Assembly (NCBI RefSeq): GCF_009497895.1
Contig: NZ_CP033116.1
Span: 496,001 to 560,000 of the forward strand
DNA length: 64,000 nt
DNA from: Halopseudomonas pelagia
GTDB taxonomy: Bacteria > Pseudomonadota > Gammaproteobacteria > Pseudomonadales > Pseudomonadaceae
Reading direction: 5' to 3'
Shown here: positions 43,983 through 55,865 of the stretch, piece after piece
Layout of the letters: every line of letters begins with the position of its first letter
How positions within the stretch are numbered: the first letter of the stretch is position 1
Made by a program: the position numbers and the translations under genes
Notes under the pieces: generated by a model
Seen by the model: the letters and a program-made list of their open reading frames with translations, nothing else
Database searches by the model: none
Told to the model about the DNA's origin: nothing

Positions 43983-46130
43983 TCAGTTTTTCAGACGGGT
44001 AATGCGCATCACGCCTTTCAGGGCACGGATACGCTTGATCAGTTGGGAGAGGTGCAGGCGGTCGCGAACGCGCACCACCAGTTGCACGACGCTGATACGG
44101 CCATCACGCTCGTCGACGCTGATCTTGTCGATGCTGGCGTCGGCCATGGTTATACCAGCGGCCAGTTGGGCAATGATGCCGCGCTCGTTTTCCAGTTCCA
44201 CCTGCAGTTCGACGGTAAATTCGCCGCTGACATTCTTGTCCCAGGTCAGATGCAGGGTCTTTTCATTGCTGTGGCGATTGTCCGCCAGCTTGATGCAGTT
44301 TTCCTGGTGAATGACCATGCCCTTGCCGGAGGACAGATAGCCGACAATCGGATCCCCTGGGATCGGGTTGCAGCAGCGCGCGAAACTGACCACCAGGCCT
44401 TCGGTACCGCGGATAGCCAAGGGCAGTTCGCGGATGTCGGTATTCGATGGCGTATTCACGGAGGTGGTCTCCGCATCCGATTCGACCACGCTGGAGCTTG
44501 CCAGCAGGCGGCGCGCCACCACATAAGCCATACGGTTGCCCAAGCCGATGTCAGCCAGCAGATCTTCCATCAGCTCCATACTGCAATCTTTGAGCACCTG
44601 CTGGATGTTCTCTGCCGGAACGTCGGCCAGGCTGGTATCGAAGCTCGCGAGTACCTTGTCGAGTAGACGTTCGCCCAGGGCGATGGATTCGGAGTGGCGC
44701 TGATGCTTGAGGAAGTGACGAATATTGCTGCGTGCTTTGCCGGTGATCACGAAGCTCAACCAGGCCGGATTCGGACGCGCCCCGGGAGCGGTAATGACTT
44801 CCACCGTTTGCCCGCTCTGCAGCGGCTCGGATAGCGGCGCCAGGCGGCGGTTGACCCGGCAGGCGATGCAGCTGTTACCCACGTCGGTATGCACTGCGTA
44901 GGCAAAATCAACCGGCGTTGAGCCTTTGGGCAGCTCCATGATGCGGCCCTTTGGGGTAAAGATGTAAACCTCATCGGGGAACAGATCGATCTTGACGTTC
45001 TCGATGAATTCCAGCGAGTTACCCGCGTTTTGCTGCAGCTCCAACACGCCCTTCAGCCACTGGCGGGTGCGCGCGTGGTGGCCGTTGATCACATCGTCCT
45101 TGGACTTGTACACCCAATGCGCGGCAATGCCGTTGTTGGCCATGTCTTCCATTTCCTCGGTGCGGATCTGGATTTCGATGGGGACCCCATGCAAACCAAA
45201 CAGCGTGGTATGCAATGACTGGTAGCCGTTGGCCTTGGGAATGGCGATGTAATCCTTGAAGCGCCCCGGAAAGGGTTTATACAGGCTGTGCACAGCGCCC
45301 AGCACCCGGTAACAGGTATCGGGTTTGTCGACGATGATGCGAAAAGCGTACACATCCATGATTTCGGTGAAGGCTTTGCGCTTGCCGCGCATTTTCTGAT
45401 AGATGCCATACAAATGCTTTTCGCGGCCCATCACCTTGCCCGGCATGCCTTCGCGCTCAAGGCAGCCTTGCAAAGACTCGAGAATCTTGTTCAGCAACTC
45501 CTTGCGATTGCCCCGGGCGCTGCGCACCGCGCGATCAATCATGTTCGAGCGCATCGGATGCATCGCCTTGAAGCCCAAGTCCTCGAACTCGGTACTCAGG
45601 CTATGCATGCCCAGGCGGTTGGCGATGGGCGCGTAAATCTCCAGGGTTTCCTTGGCAATGCGCCGGCGCTTCTCCGGTGCCAGTGCGCCCAAGGTGCGCA
45701 TGTTGTGCAGACGATCGGCGAGCTTGACCAGAATCACGCGAATATCGCGGGCCATCGCCAGGGCCATCTTCTGGAAATTCTCCGCCTGCGCCTCGGCTTT
45801 GGTCTCGAAGGTCATCTGCGTAAGTTTGCTGACGCCATCGACCAGTTCGGCCACGGTGTCACCGAACTGGGTGACCAGCGCATCCTTGGGAATGCCGGTG
45901 TCTTCGATCACATCATGCAGCATGGCGGCCATCAGGCTTTGATGGTCCATATGCATGTCTGCAAGGATATTGGCTACGGCAAGGGGATGGGTGACGTAAG
46001 GCTCGCCACTGCGACGGGTTTGGCCGTCGTGGGCCTGCTCGGCATAGAAATACGCGCGCCGGACTAGGTTGACCTGGTCCGGCTCAAGATAACGGTCGAG
46101 CCGTTCGGCAAAAGCTTCTATACCGGGCAT
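43983..46130 (-). CDS. spoT: Bifunctional (p)ppGpp synthetase/hydrolase SpoT
   Basis: A 715-residue stringent-response enzyme. The HD hydrolase domain holds [13 protein letters not shown] and [10 protein letters not shown] (about residues 48-80). The RelA/SpoT synthetase region has [13 protein letters not shown] and AFRIIVD (about 235-290). TGS is near 390-450 and a C-terminal ACT domain near 640-710 ([18 protein letters not shown]). All expected hydrolase residues are visible. The ATG at 46130 gives [15 protein letters not shown], the known Pseudomonas start. It lies downstream of rpoZ. Confidence 0.97.
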   Translation of the reverse strand: MPGIEAFAERLDRYLEPDQVNLVRRAYFYAEQAHDGQTRRSGEPYVTHPLAVANILADMHMDHQSLMAAMLHDVIEDTGIPKDALVTQFGDTVAELVDGVSKLTQMTFETKAEAQAENFQKMALAMARDIRVILVKLADRLHNMRTLGALAPEKRRRIAKETLEIYAPIANRLGMHSLSTEFEDLGFKAMHPMRSNMIDRAVRSARGNRKELLNKILESLQGCLEREGMPGKVMGREKHLYGIYQKMRGKRKAFTEIMDVYAFRIIVDKPDTCYRVLGAVHSLYKPFPGRFKDYIAIPKANGYQSLHTTLFGLHGVPIEIQIRTEEMEDMANNGIAAHWVYKSKDDVINGHHARTRQWLKGVLELQQNAGNSLEFIENVKIDLFPDEVYIFTPKGRIMELPKGSTPVDFAYAVHTDVGNSCIACRVNRRLAPLSEPLQSGQTVEVITAPGARPNPAWLSFVITGKARSNIRHFLKHQRHSESIALGERLLDKVLASFDTSLADVPAENIQQVLKDCSMELMEDLLADIGLGNRMAYVVARRLLASSSVVESDAETTSVNTPSNTDIRELPLAIRGTEGLVVSFARCCNPIPGDPIVGYLSSGKGMVIHQENCIKLADNRHSNEKTLHLTWDKNVSGEFTVELQVELENERGIIAQLAAGITMADASIDKISVDERDGRISVVQLVVRVRDRLHLSQLIKRIRALKGVMRITRLKN

Positions 46131-46215
46131 GGGATTCTCCCGGTCACGCGTGCGCAGGCTTCGGCGCCAGTGGTTGGCACCCGCGGGTGGCCTGTCACCG
46201 ACCTGCGCAAGGCGA

Positions 46216-46473
46216 TTACTCGTCCAGATCTGATTCCATCGAGTACAGCGGTTCCTGCTGATCCTGAATGGCTTCCTGTGCCAAAATCTCGTTGGAAATC
46301 AGGCCGCCAGCGATTTCACGCAGGGCGACTACGGTGGGCTTATCATTTTCCCAGGCTACCTTCGGCTCCTTGCCGCCGGTGGCCAGCTGACGCGAGCGTT
46401 TGGTGGCCAGCATAACCAGCTCAAAACGGTTTTCTACATTTTCCAGGCAGTCTTCAACGGTAACGCGGGCCAT
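46216..46473 (-). CDS. rpoZ: RNA polymerase omega subunit
   Basis: An 85-residue omega subunit that aids beta' folding and forms part of a (p)ppGpp site. [20 protein letters not shown] and [12 protein letters not shown] are the family signature. The ATG at 46473 has GGAG upstream. It sits between gmk and spoT in the conserved order. Confidence 0.98.
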   Translation of the reverse strand: MARVTVEDCLENVENRFELVMLATKRSRQLATGGKEPKVAWENDKPTVVALREIAGGLISNEILAQEAIQDQQEPLYSMESDLDE

Positions 46474-46557
46474 GGGTGTACTCCGGAACGGCTTTAATAT
46501 CGTAGCTCGGCGCGCCCAGAACGGGTCGCCGGACCGTGTAGTGTACTGAATCGAGCC

Positions 46558-47256
<699 letters not shown>

Positions 47257-47334
47257 TCAGCACTTTACGTAGGCATACATGCGGCTATTCTAGCGGGGCA
47301 AGGCGCTTGCGCCGTCCTTTATCTGGAGTAATGC

Positions 47335-48588
47335 ATGATTTCGAAATGGCAGTGGGTGCTGGCGCAATTGACCCGAATGCTTTGGGTGCGCGCCTCGCTG
47401 TTCGCCTTGCTGGCAGTGCTCGCGGCGCTGCTGGCGAGCGCCGCCGACCGGGTCATGCCTGAAGGTTTGCCGATCAGCATCGGCGGTGACTCGGTCGAGA
47501 CCATCCTGCATATTCTTGCTTCCAGCATGCTGACGGTGACGACCTTTTCCCTGACGGTGATGGTCTCAGCGTATGCGGCCGCGACCACCAGCGTAACGCC
47601 GCGAGCCATTCGGCTGCTGATGCAGGACACCACCACGCAGAACGTGTTGGCCACCTTTCTCGGCTCATTTCTCTTCAGCCTGGTCGGCATTATCGCCCTG
47701 AGTACCGAGATATACGGCGAACGCGGGCGTATTGTGTTGTTCGCCTTCACCTTGCTGGTGATTCTGATGATCGTGATCACCATGTTGCGCTGGATCGATC
47801 ATCTGTCTTCCTTTGGCCGCGTTGGTGATACCACGGACCGGGTGGAGCAGGCGACGCTCAAGGCGCTGGCTGACCGTATCGACAATCCCTGTGTCGGCGG
47901 TCATCCCTGGCTGGATGGCAAGCTCCCGGAGGGCTGGGTTCCGATGTACGCCGATAGCATCGGCTATGTACAGCATCTGGACGTTGAGGAGATCTCGGAT
48001 TGCGCTCAGGAACATGGTCTGCAGGTATATGTAAACAGCTTGCCGGGCAGTTTTGTGCACGAGTCGCGGCCGCTGGCGTGGGTCGACCCTCATACTGACA
48101 GCGCCCAGTTTGATACCCTGCGTGCCGCGTTTACCGTGGGCAAGACGCGTTCATTTGATCAGGATCCGCGATTTGGACTGGCGGTGCTGGCCGAGATCGC
48201 TTCCCGCGCTCTGTCGCCATCCATGAATGACCCGGGCACGGCGATTGACGTGATCGGCCGGGCGGTGCGTATTCTCTCCCATTGGCCCGTCGACGCTGAA
48301 ATTCACCAGAGCAAGGAAGTAAGTTGCCAGCGTGTGTGGGTCCCTGCACTGCAACTGGATGAGTTGTTCGAGGATATCTTCCCACCTATCGCCCGCGACG
48401 GTGCCTCGCTGATCGAGGTGCAATTGCGCCTGCAAAAGGCCTTTCAGGCACTGGCGGAGCGGGGCGGCCAGTTCCGCCCGGTAGCCGTGCGGCATGCTCA
48501 GGTGGCATTCAGGCGCGCCGAAGCGGTGATGGTGCTTGATGACGATGTGGCCCTGCTACGCGAACTGGCTGGCAAGCTTCAAAGCTGA
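47335..48588 (+). CDS. DUF2254 membrane protein
   Basis: A 417-residue protein with four hydrophobic helices in the first 150 residues (about 18-37, 62-82, 107-127 and 131-150), followed by a large cytoplasmic domain. SMLTVTTFSLTVMVSAYAAA and ASRALSPSMNDPGTAIDVIG are the DUF2254 hallmarks. The family's role is unknown. The ATG at 47335 has CTGGAG upstream. Its 3' end overlaps the convergent MFS gene by 10 bases. Confidence 0.9.
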   Translation: MISKWQWVLAQLTRMLWVRASLFALLAVLAALLASAADRVMPEGLPISIGGDSVETILHILASSMLTVTTFSLTVMVSAYAAATTSVTPRAIRLLMQDTTTQNVLATFLGSFLFSLVGIIALSTEIYGERGRIVLFAFTLLVILMIVITMLRWIDHLSSFGRVGDTTDRVEQATLKALADRIDNPCVGGHPWLDGKLPEGWVPMYADSIGYVQHLDVEEISDCAQEHGLQVYVNSLPGSFVHESRPLAWVDPHTDSAQFDTLRAAFTVGKTRSFDQDPRFGLAVLAEIASRALSPSMNDPGTAIDVIGRAVRILSHWPVDAEIHQSKEVSCQRVWVPALQLDELFEDIFPPIARDGASLIEVQLRLQKAFQALAERGGQFRPVAVRHAQVAFRRAEAVMVLDDDVALLRELAGKLQS

Positions 48589-49862
48589 GCAGGGCTTTCG
48601 GCGCGGCTTGCAGGTGAAGCATCCTCGAACCTATTGACCTGGCGCAAGGACTTGAAGCCCAGCGCCAGGCCGCTGACCACACCGAGTGTGCACAAGCTAC
48701 CGATCACCGCCGCCGGCACCACGCCAAACCAGGCGGCACTGGTGCCGCCGCGGAAAACGCCGAGCTCGTTGGATGAGCCGATAAACAGCATATTGACCGC
48801 ATTCACCCGGCCGCGCATGGTATCCGGCGTAGAAAACTGGATCAGTGCCGAGCGAATGTACATGCTGACCATATCCGCGGCGCCGGCGACCATCAGCGCC
48901 CCAAAAGACAGCCAGAACAGCGTCGACAGGGCAAAGACCAGATTGGCGACGCCAAAAATGGCCACGGCAATAAACATGGTGCGCCCCACATTGCGGTTGA
49001 ATGGCCGTGCGCTCAGGTAAATGCCCACCATGATTTCGCCGATGGCCATGGCGCTGCGCAAGGCGCCCAGCCCTTCTGGCCCGACTTGCAGCACCTCCTT
49101 GGCATAAATTGGCAGCAGCGCGACCACACCGCCGAGCAGCACGGCAAACAGATCCAGGGAGATAGTGCCGAGAATGATCGGCCGCGAGCGGATAAAGCCA
49201 ATACCGGCGGTAAAACGTTTCCAGGCGGTGGCTTCCAGAATCTGCCGTTTTTCGGCGTAGAGCACCGGCACCCGCAGCAGTAGCCCGAGACCCCCGAGAA
49301 AGCAGCCGAGACAGACCGCATAGGTCAGCACGCCACCGCCCAGCGCAAACAGCACACCCCCCATCACCGGACCCAGAATGGTCGCGGCCCGCATGATCAT
49401 GCTGTTGGTGGCGATCGCCTGGGCCAGATGATCGCGAGGCACAATCTGCGGCAACAGGCTCTGCAATGAGGTGCCGATAAACGCCCGGGCGCTACCGTAA
49501 AGCATCAGCGCCAGGTAGAACCAGTAGACGTCTTCAACGCCTGTCACCGACAACCACCAGAGCGCAGCGCTGCATAGCGCAGCACCGCTCCAGGCCAGGG
49601 CCAGAATGCGCTTGCGGTCGAAGCGATCAATAAGGTCGCCAGCGGGCATCAGCAGCAAGACCATAGGGACGAACTGAGCCAGACCGACATAGGCCAGCGA
49701 CAGCGGATCGTTGGTGATCTCGTAAACCTGCCAGGCCACGACAATGGCCTGAATCTGCATCGCGAACACCGCGATCAGACGGGCGATGACAAAGGGCAGA
49801 AAGCCCGGCTGTCGATAGACGTTGGGACGGCTGAGGCTTGGGTCAGGGCTTTGGCTGGCCAA
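48579..49862 (-). CDS. MFS transporter, EntS/MFS_3-like
   Basis: A 427-residue carrier with 12 hydrophobic helices. AGDLIDRFDRKRIL is the MFS loop 2-3 motif. The overall pattern (VYEITNDPLSLAYVGLAQFVP) resembles the EntS-like MFS_3 group of exporters, but the substrate is unknown. The best start is a TTG at 49862 without a good ribosome site. It overlaps the 3' end of the DUF2254 gene and lies 37 bases downstream of yicC on the same strand. Confidence 0.88.
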   Translation of the reverse strand: MASQSPDPSLSRPNVYRQPGFLPFVIARLIAVFAMQIQAIVVAWQVYEITNDPLSLAYVGLAQFVPMVLLLMPAGDLIDRFDRKRILALAWSGAALCSAALWWLSVTGVEDVYWFYLALMLYGSARAFIGTSLQSLLPQIVPRDHLAQAIATNSMIMRAATILGPVMGGVLFALGGGVLTYAVCLGCFLGGLGLLLRVPVLYAEKRQILEATAWKRFTAGIGFIRSRPIILGTISLDLFAVLLGGVVALLPIYAKEVLQVGPEGLGALRSAMAIGEIMVGIYLSARPFNRNVGRTMFIAVAIFGVANLVFALSTLFWLSFGALMVAGAADMVSMYIRSALIQFSTPDTMRGRVNAVNMLFIGSSNELGVFRGGTSAAWFGVVPAAVIGSLCTLGVVSGLALGFKSLRQVNRFEDASPASRAESPAQL

Positions 49863-49899
49863 ATGGACGCTCTAGAGGTTCAGGAGATTATCAGCCACA

Positions 49900-50766
49900 T
49901 CATTCGATGTTCTGCACTTGCTCGCGCATTTGCTCGATATACACCTTCAGATCCACGGCAGCCTGAGTACTGCGGCTATCAATGGCTTTGGAACCGAGGG
50001 TATTGGCTTCACGATTGAACTCCTGCATCAGAAAATCCAGTCGTCGGCCCATCGCCGCCTTGCCGCCGAGCACGTGGCGGGTCTCGGTAACATGGGTATC
50101 GAGCCGGTCCAGCTCTTCGGCAACGTCAATTTTCTGTGCCAGCAGCACCAGTTCCTGCTCGACCCGAGTACCGTCGAGCTCCAGGCGCGCCTCGTTGAAA
50201 CGGTCGATCAGTTTCTGCCGGTGCGCCGCCAGCAAGCTGGGCATCATCTCGCGCAGGGTCTCGACCCGCTCGGAAATTGCCTCAAGGCGTTCTTCCAGCA
50301 ACTTTTTCAGCTCCGCACCTTCACGCGCGCGCTGGGTCTTGAGCTCGGCCACGGCTTGTTCGAACAGCTTGTTGGCCTGGGCCGTCATTTCCGCCTGGTG
50401 GTCCTGTGCGCCGCCCATTACGCCGGGCCAAGCCAGCACTTCCAGGGGATTGATTGGCGCTGGATTGTCCAATTGCTGGCTCACCTGTCTGGCGGCAGCA
50501 AGCAGCTGGCTGACCAATGGCTGGTTCAGTTTCAGGCTGTCGACGCTTTGGTCGGCGGGGTTGAAGCGCAGGGTGCATTCCAGTTTGCCGCGGGCGAACT
50601 CCTTGCGCAGACGCTCGCGCAGCGGGCCCTCCAGCTCACGAAAAGCCTCGGGCATGCGCAAGCTCGGCTCCAGATAGCGATGGTTGACCGAGCGGATTTC
50701 CCAGGCAAGGTTGCCCTGATCTGTGCTCAATTCGCAGCGCGAAAAGGCAGTCATGCTATACACCAT
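49900..50766 (-). CDS. yicC: YicC-family endoribonuclease
   Basis: A 288-residue protein with MVYSMTAFSR and IRSVNHRYLEPSLRMPEAFR at the N-terminus and EQELVLLAQKIDVAEELDRLDTH and GRRLDFLMQEFNREANTLGSKA near the C-terminus, the two YicC halves. E. coli YicC is an RNase involved in small-RNA turnover. The ATG at 50766 has GAGG seven bases upstream. It is divergent from rph. Confidence 0.93.
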   Translation of the reverse strand: MVYSMTAFSRCELSTDQGNLAWEIRSVNHRYLEPSLRMPEAFRELEGPLRERLRKEFARGKLECTLRFNPADQSVDSLKLNQPLVSQLLAAARQVSQQLDNPAPINPLEVLAWPGVMGGAQDHQAEMTAQANKLFEQAVAELKTQRAREGAELKKLLEERLEAISERVETLREMMPSLLAAHRQKLIDRFNEARLELDGTRVEQELVLLAQKIDVAEELDRLDTHVTETRHVLGGKAAMGRRLDFLMQEFNREANTLGSKAIDSRSTQAAVDLKVYIEQMREQVQNIE

Positions 50767-50845
50767 CGGTGGGCCTCGCAGAGGGGAAACGGAAACGCAT
50801 TGTACCCCTGCGCACTCTCAGGTGTCGCCCCGCCTGCTTGAGCCG

Positions 50846-50851
50846 TATAAT
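50846..50851 (+). promoter_or_regulatory. -10 element of rph
   Basis: A consensus TATAAT lies 37 bases upstream of the rph start. The hexamer 17 bases further upstream (TGTCGC) is a poor -35. Confidence 0.5.
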
Positions 50852-50888
50852 CCCAGGCACACATACTTGCAGTACAAGGATTCAATAG

Positions 50889-51611
50889 ATGAAACGTCCC
50901 AGTGGCCGCGAAGCCCATCAGATGCGTCAGGTGACCCTGACCCGACATTACACCAAGCATGCCGAAGGTTCGGTGCTGGTGGAGTTTGGTGATACCAAGG
51001 TGATCTGTACTGTCAGCGTCGAGGCCGGTGTACCGCGCTTCCTGCGCGGTTCTGGCCAGGGCTGGATTACCGCTGAATACGGCATGTTGCCGCGTTCGAC
51101 CGGTGGGCGCATGCAGCGTGAAGCCAGTCGTGGCAAGCAGGGCGGGCGTACCCTGGAGATTCAACGGCTGATCGGTCGGTCACTGCGTGCTGCGGTCGAC
51201 CTGAAAAGCCTCGGCGAAAATACCCTGTATATCGACTGTGACGTGATCCAGGCCGACGGTGGCACCCGTACCGCATCCATCACCGGCGCCTGTGTGGCAT
51301 TGGTCGACGCCTTGCGGGTCATGAAACAGCGCGGCGCACTGAAGAAAATGCCCGCTGTACAGATGATTGCTGCAGTTTCCGTGGGCATCTATCAGGGCGA
51401 ACCAGTGCTGGATCTGGACTACCTGGAAGATTCCGCCGCAGACACTGATCTCAACGTGGTCGTGACTGACAAAGGCGGCTTTATTGAAGTGCAGGGCACT
51501 GCCGAAGCTGCGCCGTTCAGCGCGGAAGAGCTGAATGCTATGCTGGCATTGGCCAAGCAAGGCGTTGATCAGCTGTTTGCCTTGCAGCTTGCCGCGCTGG
51601 AAACCGAGTAA
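50889..51611 (+). CDS. rph: Ribonuclease PH
   Basis: A 240-residue phosphorolytic 3'-5' exoribonuclease that trims tRNA 3' ends. [21 protein letters not shown] and [22 protein letters not shown] are family signatures; [13 protein letters not shown] contains phosphate-site arginines and [15 protein letters not shown] holds the catalytic Asp residues. ATG 50889 is preceded by AAGGA. Confidence 0.97.
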   Translation: MKRPSGREAHQMRQVTLTRHYTKHAEGSVLVEFGDTKVICTVSVEAGVPRFLRGSGQGWITAEYGMLPRSTGGRMQREASRGKQGGRTLEIQRLIGRSLRAAVDLKSLGENTLYIDCDVIQADGGTRTASITGACVALVDALRVMKQRGALKKMPAVQMIAAVSVGIYQGEPVLDLDYLEDSAADTDLNVVVTDKGGFIEVQGTAEAAPFSAEELNAMLALAKQGVDQLFALQLAALETE

Positions 51612-51676
51612 GCGCCCCTGGCGCGGTTCGGTGACTCAGCTTGTACAACATCAGCCCACGATAGGGAGTTCAGGCA

Positions 51677-52054
51677 ATGATCGATGAAGCTCAAACGGTA
51701 GTAGATGCCGGGATGCCCGGTCCGGAAGCGCGTCAGTGGGCAATGTTTGCCCACCTCTCGGGCTTTCTGGGTTGCCTGATCCCCTTTGGCAGCCTGATTG
51801 GGCCGCTGTTGGTCTGGCAGCTGAAAAAGGATCAGGATCCCTTTATCGATGATCAGGGCAAAGAAGCGCTCAACTTCCAGATCAGCGTCGCGCTGGCGGG
51901 ATTGCTGTGTGTACTGCTGATGGTTGTGGTAATCGGCTTTCTGCTGATCTGGGCGGTAATTATCGGGGCGGTAATCTTGATGATCATCGCCGCGATCAAG
52001 GCCAATGAGGGCAAGGCCTATCGCTATCCGTTCTGCTGGCGAATCATTAAATAG
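51677..52054 (+). CDS. DUF4870 small membrane protein
   Basis: A 125-residue protein with three hydrophobic helices (about residues 25-50, 70-90 and 93-113). GPLLVWQLKKDQDPFIDDQGKEALNFQ-type sequence is the DUF4870 hallmark. Function unknown; family members are inner-membrane proteins. The ATG at 51677 follows GGGAG. It sits between rph and crc, as in P. aeruginosa. Confidence 0.88.
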   Translation: MIDEAQTVVDAGMPGPEARQWAMFAHLSGFLGCLIPFGSLIGPLLVWQLKKDQDPFIDDQGKEALNFQISVALAGLLCVLLMVVVIGFLLIWAVIIGAVILMIIAAIKANEGKAYRYPFCWRIIK

Positions 52055-52063
52055 CTTGAAGCT

Positions 52064-52148
52064 TTCGCCGCGGGGCCGCGGCTCCTACCGGGTTGAGACA
52101 GCATCTGTGGGAGCGGTGGTCTTGTGGGAGCGGCGGCCTCGCCGCGAA
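52064..52148. repeat. Inverted pair of REP elements with a partial third copy
   Basis: GTGGGAGCGGCGGCCTCGCC continues to GCGAA at 52124-52148 and is a typical Pseudomonas REP element. An inverted copy (TTCGCCGCGGGGCCGCGGCT, then CCTACC) lies at 52064-52089. A truncated head TGTGGGAGCGGTGG occurs at 52106-52119. Each can form a hairpin. The array fills the gap between the DUF4870 gene and convergent crc. Confidence 0.85.
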
Positions 52149-52173
52149 TCGTCCGGCAAACCGCCAGTGCGTC

Positions 52174-52953
52174 TCAGATACTCAGCGTCCAGTCATAATC
52201 AATGACCACCGGCGCGTGCTGTGAAAAACGCGCGTCACGGGGGATCTGTGCATTGGTGACGAAACGGCGCAGGCCGGGGGTCAGGATCTGGTAATCGAAG
52301 CGCAAGCCCAGATTCAGGCTCTCGGCCTGCTCGCTATCTGGCCACCAGCTGTACAGCTCAGCTTCGCGGGTCACTTCGCGTAGTGCATCGACATAACCCA
52401 GATTGCCAAAAATCTCATCCATCCAGGCGCGTTCCGGCGCCATAAAGCCGGGTTCATTCTGGCAGTCGCGCCAGTTTTTTACGTCCAGCTTCAGGTGGGC
52501 GCTGAACAGCGAACCGCAGTAGATAAACTCTCGACGTTTCCGGCGTTGCTTGTTCAGGTAGCCGGTGAAGTCGTTCATGAACTTGAATTTCTGATTCAGG
52601 TCGGCGTCGCCATTGCGCCCGGACGGCAGCAACAGGCAGCCAATGCTGACCTTGTCAAAATCGGCTTGAATGTAGCGGCCGTAACGGTCGGCCAGCTCAA
52701 AATCCAGCCCCATGATGATCGCTTTGGGCGCGGTTTTGGTGTAGATCGCCACGCCGCCCTGGCTGGGGACTTCCGCCTCGAAGCAGTATTGCCAGTAGCC
52801 GTCGATCCAGTAGGGGTCCTGCTCAAGTTCGGGGGCGGTAACGCGGATGTCCTGCAGGCAAATCACATCAGCATCTTGTGTGCGCAGCCAGTCAAACAGA
52901 CCTCGGGCGGCCGCCGCCTCGACGCCGTTGACATTCAGACTGATAATTCGCAT
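52174..52953 (-). CDS. crc: Catabolite repression control protein Crc
   Basis: A 259-residue exonuclease III-like protein. With Hfq, Crc represses translation of carbon-source uptake genes in Pseudomonas; it has lost nuclease activity. RIISLNVNGVEAAAARGLFDWL, RYGRYIQADFDKVSIGCLLLPSG and KQRRKRREFIYCGS match Pseudomonas Crc closely, and SQHAPVVIDYDW closes the fold. The ATG at 52953 is the usual start. It is divergent from pyrE. Confidence 0.96.
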   Translation of the reverse strand: MRIISLNVNGVEAAAARGLFDWLRTQDADVICLQDIRVTAPELEQDPYWIDGYWQYCFEAEVPSQGGVAIYTKTAPKAIIMGLDFELADRYGRYIQADFDKVSIGCLLLPSGRNGDADLNQKFKFMNDFTGYLNKQRRKRREFIYCGSLFSAHLKLDVKNWRDCQNEPGFMAPERAWMDEIFGNLGYVDALREVTREAELYSWWPDSEQAESLNLGLRFDYQILTPGLRRFVTNAQIPRDARFSQHAPVVIDYDWTLSI

Positions 52954-53024
52954 ACATGGCTCCCCAAAAATCGAACGTGTATGATAACCGAGCTTGAGGG
53001 GATTTTGTTAAGAAGAGGGTGGGG

Positions 53025-53669
53025 ATGCACGAATATCAGCGGGAATTCATACGTTTTGCTCTGGACCGACAGGTATTGCGCTTTGGCGAATTCACGCTGA
53101 AATCCGGTCGCAGGAGCCCTTATTTCTTCAATGCCGGCCTGTTCAACACCGGCTCTGCGTTAGGGCGTCTGGGTCGTTTCTATGCCCAAGCCTTTGTGCA
53201 CAGCGGGCTGGACGATATCGACGTGATTTTTGGCCCCGCTTATAAAGGCATCCCGTTAGCGGCCGTCACTGCGGTTTCTCTGGCTGAAAGTTTTGATCGC
53301 GATGTGCCATACTGCTTCAACAGAAAAGAAGCCAAGGACCATGGCGAGGGCGGCACGCTGGTAGGCGCGCCACTTGAGGGCCGGGTGCTGATCATTGACG
53401 ATGTGATCACCGCTGGGACCGCCGTGCGCGAAGTGATGGAGATTATCAAGGCCGCTGGCGCCGAGCCCGCTGCGGTGATGATTGCCCTTAACCGGGAAGA
53501 GCGCGGACAGGGCGAGCTGTCGGCAATTCAGGAGGTCGAGCGCGATTTCGGCATTCCGGTTGTCAGTATTGTTTCCCTGACCCAGGTTCTGGATTTTCTG
53601 CAAGAAGACGCCGATTTGCGGCATCACCTGCCAGCCGTGCGGGCGTACCGCGCTGAGTTCGGCATATAA
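53025..53669 (+). CDS. pyrE: Orotate phosphoribosyltransferase
   Basis: A 214-residue enzyme joining orotate and PRPP to form OMP in pyrimidine synthesis. The PRPP loop is [32 protein letters not shown] and [13 protein letters not shown] (catalytic loop) are also intact. ATG 53025 follows AGAGGG; GTG 53019 is an alternative. Standard length. Confidence 0.97.
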   Translation: MHEYQREFIRFALDRQVLRFGEFTLKSGRRSPYFFNAGLFNTGSALGRLGRFYAQAFVHSGLDDIDVIFGPAYKGIPLAAVTAVSLAESFDRDVPYCFNRKEAKDHGEGGTLVGAPLEGRVLIIDDVITAGTAVREVMEIIKAAGAEPAAVMIALNREERGQGELSAIQEVERDFGIPVVSIVSLTQVLDFLQEDADLRHHLPAVRAYRAEFGI

Positions 53670-53709
53670 GTCCCGGCAGCCCTGTCGCAGGTTGTCTGGT
53701 CGTACACTG

Positions 53710-53723
53710 GGAGCCATGGCTCC
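53710..53723 (+). terminator. Palindrome between pyrE and a DUF4124 gene
   Basis: GGAGCCATGGCTCC is a perfect 14-bp palindrome, about 40 bases after pyrE and 22 before the next gene. A terminator or protein-binding site is possible; no T-tract follows closely. Confidence 0.35.
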
Positions 53724-53744
53724 AAGGACAGGGGTGTTGTTTTT

Positions 53745-54353
53745 ATGCTGAGGTCGTTTTCCGGCGTGCTCGTCGGGCTGCTGATCAGTGTGGCTGCTTA
53801 TGGTCAGCAGGCGCAGCTCTATCGCTACGTTGATGACAAGGGGGTCACCGTATTGGGCAATCGGGTGCCTCCCGAGTTTGTCAGCCGTGGCTACGAAGTG
53901 CTGGACAGCAACGGCCGCGTGCGTGAAGTCATTCCCGCTGCGCCAACCCCCGAAGAGCTCCAGGCCACCCGTGAAGCCCGGGAAGCACAGGCGCGTCAAC
54001 GCCAATCCGATACCACTCTGTTGCGGCTGTACAGCAGTCAGGCGGATCTGGATCGTGCTCACGCACGCCAGTTGGCCCAGATCGAGAGCCTCATTCAGTC
54101 CGCTCGCGGTGAGATCGACGGAGTGCAGGATCGCCGCGAAGAATTACAGCAACGGGCTGCGGTGCAGGAACGTGCTGGCCGCGAGATAGATGCGCAGATT
54201 CTGCAGGAGCTGGCGCATGCCGACGATGAAACCGAGCGTCTGGAGCGTTTGATCGAAGCCAAGCAGTTGGAAATAAAAGAAGTACGCGCCAGTTTCGTAC
54301 ATCAGCGCGCACGTCTGGGTTACTTGCTGGGCGCCAGCGACAGCGAGAGCTGA
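53745..54353 (+). CDS. DUF4124 protein with coiled coil
   Basis: A 202-residue exported protein. A signal peptide ends near AAYGQ (about residues 1-20). The DUF4124 domain follows (AQLYRYVDDKGVTVLGNRVP). From about residue 70 to 190 the sequence is a charged Ala/Glu/Arg-rich coiled coil. Members are periplasmic and of unknown role. No other motif is visible. Confidence 0.85.
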   Translation: MLRSFSGVLVGLLISVAAYGQQAQLYRYVDDKGVTVLGNRVPPEFVSRGYEVLDSNGRVREVIPAAPTPEELQATREAREAQARQRQSDTTLLRLYSSQADLDRAHARQLAQIESLIQSARGEIDGVQDRREELQQRAAVQERAGREIDAQILQELAHADDETERLERLIEAKQLEIKEVRASFVHQRARLGYLLGASDSES

Positions 54354-54413
54354 TCACAGCTGAACGGCCCCGCCTCAGTACTCTTTCCGCAAGCTCAACC
54401 ACTCGGGCGCCGT

Positions 54414-54851
54414 TCAGGCGCCTTCGGGAAGCACTTTTTCGAATTCGCTGACTGCGCTACGAAAGCTGGCAGGAATCGGGCTCGGTCTGCGACTGCTCTG
54501 GTCGGCATGCACATAGACGATTTCGCCATTGACCAACAGCTCCTCAGCGCGATAAATCCCGATCAGAAACTGCATGCTTGAATTACCCAGCCGGGCGATG
54601 CGCACATGCACATCCAGCAGATCATCGAAGCGTGCCGGTGAGCGGTATTCCAGCAGGGTACGCACGGCGAAAAAGTCGCTGCCATTCACGCCGGTTTCGC
54701 CGCTGTAGGTCTGACCCATCGCGCGAAAATACTCGGTGATACCGACGTCGGCATAGGTCAGATAATGGCCGTTGAACACGATGCCCTGCATATCGGCCTC
54801 GGCCCAGCGCACGCGCAGCGTGTGATGGAAGCGGAAGTCATCCAGTTGCAT
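54414..54851 (-). CDS. Acyl-CoA thioesterase, 4-hydroxybenzoyl-CoA/YbgC type
   Basis: A 145-residue hotdog-fold enzyme. RVRWAEADMQGIVFNGHYLTYADVGITEY carries the Asp and the YbgC/FadM-like signature; EYRSPARFDDLLDVHVRI is the second strand pair. Substrate unknown. The ATG at 54851 is three bases after the argB stop, so it is likely in the coaBC-dut-algC-argB cluster. Confidence 0.9.
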   Translation of the reverse strand: MQLDDFRFHHTLRVRWAEADMQGIVFNGHYLTYADVGITEYFRAMGQTYSGETGVNGSDFFAVRTLLEYRSPARFDDLLDVHVRIARLGNSSMQFLIGIYRAEELLVNGEIVYVHADQSSRRPSPIPASFRSAVSEFEKVLPEGA

Positions 54852-54854
54852 CGT

Positions 54855-55808
<954 letters not shown>

Positions 55809-55865
55809 TCACCGCTATGCAAAGCAAGGCCCGCCGCTGTATGACAGGGGCGGGCCGGTAATTGT

